Part shown: in pieces, positions 60,000 through 64,000 of the stretch
Numbering within the stretch: the first letter of the stretch is position 1
Layout: each line of letters opens with the position of its first letter
From: CAVRXQ01 sp963849105
GTDB lineage: Bacteria > Actinomycetota > Acidimicrobiia > Acidimicrobiales > Bog-793
Direction: 5' to 3'
Assembly: GCA_963849105.1 (NCBI GenBank)
Contig: CAWKGD010000003.1
Location: 248,001-312,000, forward strand
DNA: 64,000 nt
The notes under the pieces: generated by a model
Database searches by the model: none
What the model saw: the letters and a program-made list of their open reading frames with translations, nothing else
Told to the model about the DNA's origin: nothing
Translations under genes and position numbers: made by a program

Positions 60000-60313
60000 G
60001 GATTGTGACAGTTTTGGCGCGGATTCGTCATAGAGTTCGTCTGCCGGCCGAAAAACTCCAGTTGACTGTCGAATCTCGCGCGGACCAATGTCCCTTGAAG
60101 CGCGGGGAATGTGTCAGTAGCGTCACAGCTGGGTGACCTGTTTGGTCAGGGGGGAAAGGAGGGAGCTGGGGCGCGTCGGTCCACGCGTGTTGCGTGCTCC
60201 CGGGTCAGCATCTCTGGCCCCGACACTCAGCCGTGGCTCAGTTCGTGAAGGACGCGCGTCAGCAGTCCAACCCCAAAGCGGAGATGCCGATACCGTCTTG
60301 GGCGGATTGCGAA

Positions 60314-60329
60314 TTGTTAGCGCTCTCAA
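60314..60329 (+). promoter_or_regulatory. LacI-type operator candidate upstream of the ABC operon
   Basis: ttgttagcgctctcaa, an imperfect palindrome centred on gcgc with TTG/CAA ends, about 40 bp before the substrate-binding-protein GTG. LacI/GalR regulators recognise such GCGC-centred sites and commonly control sugar transporters. A tandem 15-bp duplication (caatacatagatgat / caatacatagatgaa, 60327-60356) follows directly. Confidence 0.5.
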
Positions 60330-60367
60330 TACATAGATGATCAATACATAGATGAAAGGGAGGTCCC

Positions 60368-61483
60368 GTGGGGAAACAAGAACCCTATGAGGTGAATCCG
60401 AAGCAATACGAGATGTCGCGGCGGCGCTTCTTGCGGAACGCCGGCATTACCGCGGCATCCGTGCCGTTCCTCGGTGGTCTGATCGACGTGTTGAGCGAAC
60501 GGGGTGCGGGGGCGCAGACCTTCCGCGACGAATCGCACCCGTTGTTCGCCTCGCACCCGGCGTACAAGTTCACATTCGTGAACCACGTGACGACGAACGC
60601 GTTCTTCACACCCACCCAGTACGGCATGGCAGATGCCGCACACATCCTCGGTATCCCGGTACCGCAGTGGACCGGATCTCTGGTCTCCGCGGTCTCGGAC
60701 ATGGTCAACGCGATCGACATCGCGATCGCCGGCAAGGTGAACGGGATCGCCACGACGCTCATCGACCCAACGGCGTTCAACAGCCCGGTCGACCGCGCGC
60801 TGCACATCGGAATTCCCGTCGTCGCTTACAACGCCGACGAGCCGCTCAACAACCGGATGTGCTACATCGGCCAGAACAACCTGACCGCTGGGGCCGCGGC
60901 CGCCGAGATGATCGTGTCGCAGCCGGGAATCAAAAAGGGTGACCTGGTCGGCATGGTCATCGCCACCCCGGGGACTGGCAACATCCAGCCCCGGATCAAC
61001 GGCGCCCTGCCGACCTTCCACAAGGCTGGTTTGACGACCGCGACGATCGCCGGTGGGGCCCTCGAGCCGGCCGAGATCACCGCGGTGCAAGCGTGGTGGG
61101 AGGGCCACAAGGACGTGAAGTTCCTGTATGCCGTCGACAGCGGTGACTCAGCCGCCGTCGCCGACTGCATCTCGAGCAACAAGCTGCACGGCATCACGGG
61201 CGGCTCGGGCTGGGATGTCCAGATCCCGGTGCTGCAAGGCGTGAACTCCGGCAACCTCGTGTTCACGATCGACCAGCAGGCGTACCTGCAGGGCTTTATC
61301 CCGACCATCCAGCTGTTCCTCTACAACATCTCGGCTGGTCTGATGAAGCCATGCAACACGGACACTGGCCTCGGTTTCGTGACGGCTGCCAACGTCAAGC
61401 CGTACTTTGCCCACCCGACGCGGTTTGAGGGCTCCTCGACGGCGGAGACGGCCTACAAGCCTCCGACGACGATCAAGTACTAA
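60368..61483 (+). CDS. Sugar-type ABC transporter substrate-binding protein, Tat-exported
   Basis: A 371-residue periplasmic-binding protein (Peripla_BP_4-like). The N-terminus carries a twin-arginine signal 'EMSRRRFLRNAGITAASVPF'. The mature part shows 'VNHVTTNAFFTPTQYGMADA', 'AIAGKVNGIATTLIDPTAFN', 'GIPVVAYNADEPLNNRMCYI' and 'VFTIDQQAYLQGFIPTIQLF', typical of ribose/inositol-type binding proteins. GTG start behind AAGGGAGG. First gene of a three-gene importer operon. Confidence 0.9.
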   Translation: MGKQEPYEVNPKQYEMSRRRFLRNAGITAASVPFLGGLIDVLSERGAGAQTFRDESHPLFASHPAYKFTFVNHVTTNAFFTPTQYGMADAAHILGIPVPQWTGSLVSAVSDMVNAIDIAIAGKVNGIATTLIDPTAFNSPVDRALHIGIPVVAYNADEPLNNRMCYIGQNNLTAGAAAAEMIVSQPGIKKGDLVGMVIATPGTGNIQPRINGALPTFHKAGLTTATIAGGALEPAEITAVQAWWEGHKDVKFLYAVDSGDSAAVADCISSNKLHGITGGSGWDVQIPVLQGVNSGNLVFTIDQQAYLQGFIPTIQLFLYNISAGLMKPCNTDTGLGFVTAANVKPYFAHPTRFEGSSTAETAYKPPTTIKY

Positions 61484-61508
61484 ACGCCAAGAAGCTTTAA
61501 CCGACTAA

Positions 61509-62549
61509 GTGGCGACGACAACCGCTTCTGAACAAGAGGAGGTGGCGCTGGCCCCGGCCCCGAAGTCATCGGGGCCGGGGCCAGCGCGTCGTTTCGGCAG
61601 CTTTTTGCTTGGACGACCGGAAGCGACGATCCTCGTCGTCTGCGTCGTCCTTATCGTCTATTTCGCGTTCCGCAACTCAGCCTTCGTCTCCTACACGAAC
61701 CTCGTGACGATGGCGCAGTACACCGCGCCGATCGCCGTCATCGGCGCCGGCGAGACGTTGCTGCTCGATCTCGCCGAGATCGACCTCTCCTCGGGGCAGG
61801 TCTTCCTCACTGCACCGTGGTTCGTCGTGCTCATCCAGCGCAACGGCGTGGGACTCGGCTGGGCGATCGTCCTCGCGCTCGCCATATCGGTCGCGATCGG
61901 GGCGTTCAACGGCCTCGTCGTCGTCTGGCTGCGCGTGCCGTCGTTCGTTGCCACTTTGGCGACGAACTTCCTGCTCGCCGGCTACGTCCTCGTCGTCTCG
62001 AGTGACATCACGACCGATATGGTCGGAACAACCGGAAGATTCGGCGGTATCTTCGGCATCTCGAACTGGGCCGAGGGCCTGTGGGGCCTCGGCATTTGCC
62101 TGGTCATCTGGGCGCTTTTGAAAGGGACCGTCTTCGGCCTGCACGTCACGGCGACCGGCGGCAACGAACTCGGTGCCGCCGAGGCGGGCGTGCGGGTCCG
62201 ACAGGTCAAGGTGTGGTGCTTCGTCCTCATCGCTTTGGCCGCGGCGTTGATCGGCATCATCGATGCGGTCCGGATCGGCAGCCTCGACCCGGCCTCGCCC
62301 GGGCTGAACGAGATGTTGAGCGGCGTCACGGCGTGTGTCATCGGCGGCACGGCGCTCACCGGTGGCAAGGCGACGGTGCTCGGCACCCTGATCGGCGCAA
62401 TCGTGCTCGGCGTCCTTGAGGACGGCTTCAACCTGATCGGGGTCAGCGCCAACTGGTTCATCCTCGTCGAAGGGGCGGTGATCCTCGTCGCAATGGCAGT
62501 GAACGTCCAACTCGGTCGGATGTCGCTCGGGCAGAGGAGATCGACGTGA
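61509..62549 (+). CDS. ABC transporter permease (RbsC-type)
   Basis: A 346-residue permease with about ten helices. It shows 'FVSYTNLVTMAQYTAPIAVI', 'GAGETLLLDLAEIDLSSGQV', 'VWLRVPSFVATLATNFLLAG' and 'GLNEMLSGVTACVIGGTALT', signatures of BPD_transp_2. GTG start. Codons 13-27 are spanned by a perfect 17-bp inverted repeat (see separate entry). Its stop overlaps the ATPase start (GTGA). Confidence 0.92.
   Translation: MATTTASEQEEVALAPAPKSSGPGPARRFGSFLLGRPEATILVVCVVLIVYFAFRNSAFVSYTNLVTMAQYTAPIAVIGAGETLLLDLAEIDLSSGQVFLTAPWFVVLIQRNGVGLGWAIVLALAISVAIGAFNGLVVVWLRVPSFVATLATNFLLAGYVLVVSSDITTDMVGTTGRFGGIFGISNWAEGLWGLGICLVIWALLKGTVFGLHVTATGGNELGAAEAGVRVRQVKVWCFVLIALAAALIGIIDAVRIGSLDPASPGLNEMLSGVTACVIGGTALTGGKATVLGTLIGAIVLGVLEDGFNLIGVSANWFILVEGAVILVAMAVNVQLGRMSLGQRRST
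61545..61587 (+). promoter_or_regulatory. Perfect 17-bp hairpin inside the permease 5' coding region
   Basis: gcgctggccccggcccc (61545-61561) and its exact reverse complement (61571-61587) with a 9-nt loop. It begins about 36 nt into the permease gene. The stem is almost all G-C, so it should be a strong transcript structure. It may lower permease/ATPase expression relative to the binding protein or stabilise the upstream mRNA. Confidence 0.7.
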
Positions 62550-63436
62550 CGAACGCCGGGGTCGCGGACACACCTTTTTCGCCTTACGGCGTCGAAACGG
62601 GCGCAACAGCCGGTCCGGTGCCTGCCGCGATGGGCGTGGCACCGCAGCCGTCCCCGTCCGACGACGTCATCTTGCGCACCGAAGGGATCAGAAAGAGCTT
62701 CGGCCCGCTCGAGGTGCTGAAGGGCGTCGACACCACGTTGCGTCGGGGCGAAGTCCTCGGACTCGTCGGTGACAACGGCAGTGGCAAGAGCACATTCGTG
62801 AAGATCCTCTGTGGATTCCAACGCCAAGATTCTGGACGCATTTTCCTCGAAGGACGCGATGTCTCCTTCCACTCGGTGAAGGAGGCCCGCCGACACGGGA
62901 TCGAGACCGTCTACCAGGACCTCGCGCTCGTCCCCGCGCTGAACGTCTACCAGAACCTCTTCTTGAATCGCGAGGTCACCCGTTTCGGTCCGTTCCGGTG
63001 GCTCTCGAACGGCAGGATGCGCAAGATGGCCCGGCAGTACCTCGAGAACCTCAACGTGAACATCCCGAGCGTCGACTCGCTTGTCGCGAACATGTCCGGC
63101 GGTCAGCGTCAGGCGGTCGCGCTCGCGCGCGCGACGCTTGAGCGTTCGAAGATCCTGCTCCTCGACGAGCCGCTCGCCGCGATGGGTGCGAAGGAGTCCG
63201 CACTCGTCATCGATCTAGTGCACGACCTCTCGCGCAACGGCCACGTCTCGATGATCGTCATCGACCATAACTACACGCACCTGTTCGAGCTCTGTGACCG
63301 GCTGAACGTCCTCCAAGAGGGGCGCATCACCCACGACGTCCTCGTCAAGGACACGTCGATGGAGCAAATGACCGAGCTCATGGTCTCGGAGTACCGCCGG
63401 CGGATCAGGATGGGAGAACAGGCGCTGCAGACCTGA
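62546..63436 (+). CDS. ABC transporter ATPase (sugar type, single domain)
   Basis: A 296-residue ATPase. After a ~45-residue N-terminal extension come 'ILRTEGIRKSFGPLEVLKGV', Walker A 'GLVGDNGSGKSTFVKILCGF', Q-loop 'ETVYQDLALVPALNVYQNLF', signature 'NMSGGQRQAVALARATLERS', Walker B 'ILLLDEPLAAMG' and H-loop 'MIVIDHNYTHL'. One nucleotide-binding domain rather than the two of RbsA; similar to xylose/fructose-type single-domain members. Coupled to the permease by GTGA. Confidence 0.93.
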   Translation: MTNAGVADTPFSPYGVETGATAGPVPAAMGVAPQPSPSDDVILRTEGIRKSFGPLEVLKGVDTTLRRGEVLGLVGDNGSGKSTFVKILCGFQRQDSGRIFLEGRDVSFHSVKEARRHGIETVYQDLALVPALNVYQNLFLNREVTRFGPFRWLSNGRMRKMARQYLENLNVNIPSVDSLVANMSGGQRQAVALARATLERSKILLLDEPLAAMGAKESALVIDLVHDLSRNGHVSMIVIDHNYTHLFELCDRLNVLQEGRITHDVLVKDTSMEQMTELMVSEYRRRIRMGEQALQT

Positions 63437-63524
63437 TCCGTCGAGTACGCGCATCGGATCGATGTCGCGTTCGGTTGCGGAGCTTTTAGAAAACACGATG
63501 GTCGCAGCGACAAGGAGGCACCAC

Positions 63525-64000
63525 GTGGAGTACCGCCAGCTCGGACACACCGGACTTCGGGTCTCCGCCCTCGCCTTGGGCACGATGACCTTTGGTGGGC
63601 GGGGAAAGTTCGCGCTCGTCGGCGAGACGGAAGTCGACGAGGCGCGCCAGATCGTCGAACGGGCGCTCGACGCCGGGGTAAATCTCATCGACACCGCCGA
63701 CATCTACTCCGATGGTCGCGCCGAAGAGATCGTTGGCCAGGCGATCAAGGGCCGTCGTGACGACATCGTGGTTGCGACAAAGGCGCGCTTCGAAATGGGA
63801 AGCGGGCAGAACGACGGTGGGTTGTCCCGTCGCTACCTGATCAGCGCCTGCGAGGCGAGCTTGCGGCGGCTCGGCACCGACTACATCGATCTGTACCAGG
63901 TGCACGAACGCGACGGCGTGACGCCAATGGAAGAGACGCTCGACACGCTCAACACGCTCGTCCATCAGGGCAAGGTGCGCTACATCGGGGTCTCGAACCA
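63525..64000 (+). CDS. Aldo/keto reductase, 3' end beyond the window
   Basis: GTG start behind AAGGAGG. The frame reads 'MEYRQLGHTGLRVSALALGT', 'ALDAGVNLIDTADIYSDG' (catalytic Asp and Tyr), 'VVATKARFEMGSG' (Lys) and 'YIDLYQVHERDGVTPMEETL' (His). About 158 of the expected ~320-340 residues are in the window. It follows the ABC operon by 88 bp in the same direction and may metabolise the imported sugar or polyol. Confidence 0.93.
   Translation, partial: MEYRQLGHTGLRVSALALGTMTFGGRGKFALVGETEVDEARQIVERALDAGVNLIDTADIYSDGRAEEIVGQAIKGRRDDIVVATKARFEMGSGQNDGGLSRRYLISACEASLRRLGTDYIDLYQVHERDGVTPMEETLDTLNTLVHQGKVRYIGVSN

Overview
The window is a high-GC segment (about 60-65% G+C by eye) from an actinomycete-type bacterium. 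Pointers are a decaprenyl-phosphoribose pathway pair (UbiA-type transferase plus DprE1), Tat/GTG-rich gene starts, a NAGPA-like secreted family, SipW/TasA-type genes and hydrolase-adenylate-cyclase fragments. Class-level placement (Thermoleophilia- or Acidimicrobiia-like) is inference only.

Layout. 0.3-4.2 kb: a secreted LppX-like protein, an ABM protein, and a SipW-type signal peptidase behind two TasA/camelysin-like cargo genes. 4.5-6.4 kb: a broken tyrosine integrase between two copies of a ~220-bp repeat, then a 3' fragment of tRNA-Gly. 6.7-31 kb: an accessory region full of gene fragments. It holds DedA, three NAGPA-like envelope proteins plus a remnant of a fourth, an amidase, two tandem OmpR-type two-component systems, a lone ABC membrane domain, a monofunctional transglycosylase, the DPPR synthase/DprE1 pair, a VIT-type transporter, a broken CDF transporter and CtaA. 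30.8-36.5 kb: a radical SAM/SPASM protein, an NMO-like oxidoreductase, a site-2 protease and small proteins. 36.7-41.75 kb: an IS481 fragment, a second tRNA-Gly fragment, hipBA with a four-site operator array, and a TOTE-type primase-helicase. 41.75-52.5 kb: a third tRNA-Gly fragment, then a 10.7-kb integrative element that ends at the intact tRNA-Gly(GCC) gene. The element carries integrase, excisionase, helicase, Prim-Pol, P4/D5-type primase, a terminase-small-subunit-like gene and phage-like small genes. 52.5-64 kb: ordinary chromosome with dut, orn, a NarL-type regulator, a receiver-only protein and a NarX-type kinase, a GNAT/acyl-CoA synthetase fusion, msrA, a sugar-type ABC transporter and an aldo/keto reductase cut by the window end.

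The main structural story is repeated integration at one tRNA-Gly gene. Three 3'-end copies of the tRNA (6.2, 37.2 and 41.75 kb) and the intact gene (52.4 kb) divide the window into successive islands. The rightmost looks like a phage satellite (PICI-like). The 4.5-kb middle one carries a compact toxin-antitoxin plus TOTE conflict module. Many genes in and near these islands carry single frameshifts, either real decay or uncorrected indels; several 'restored' frames recover exact start/stop overlaps with neighbours.
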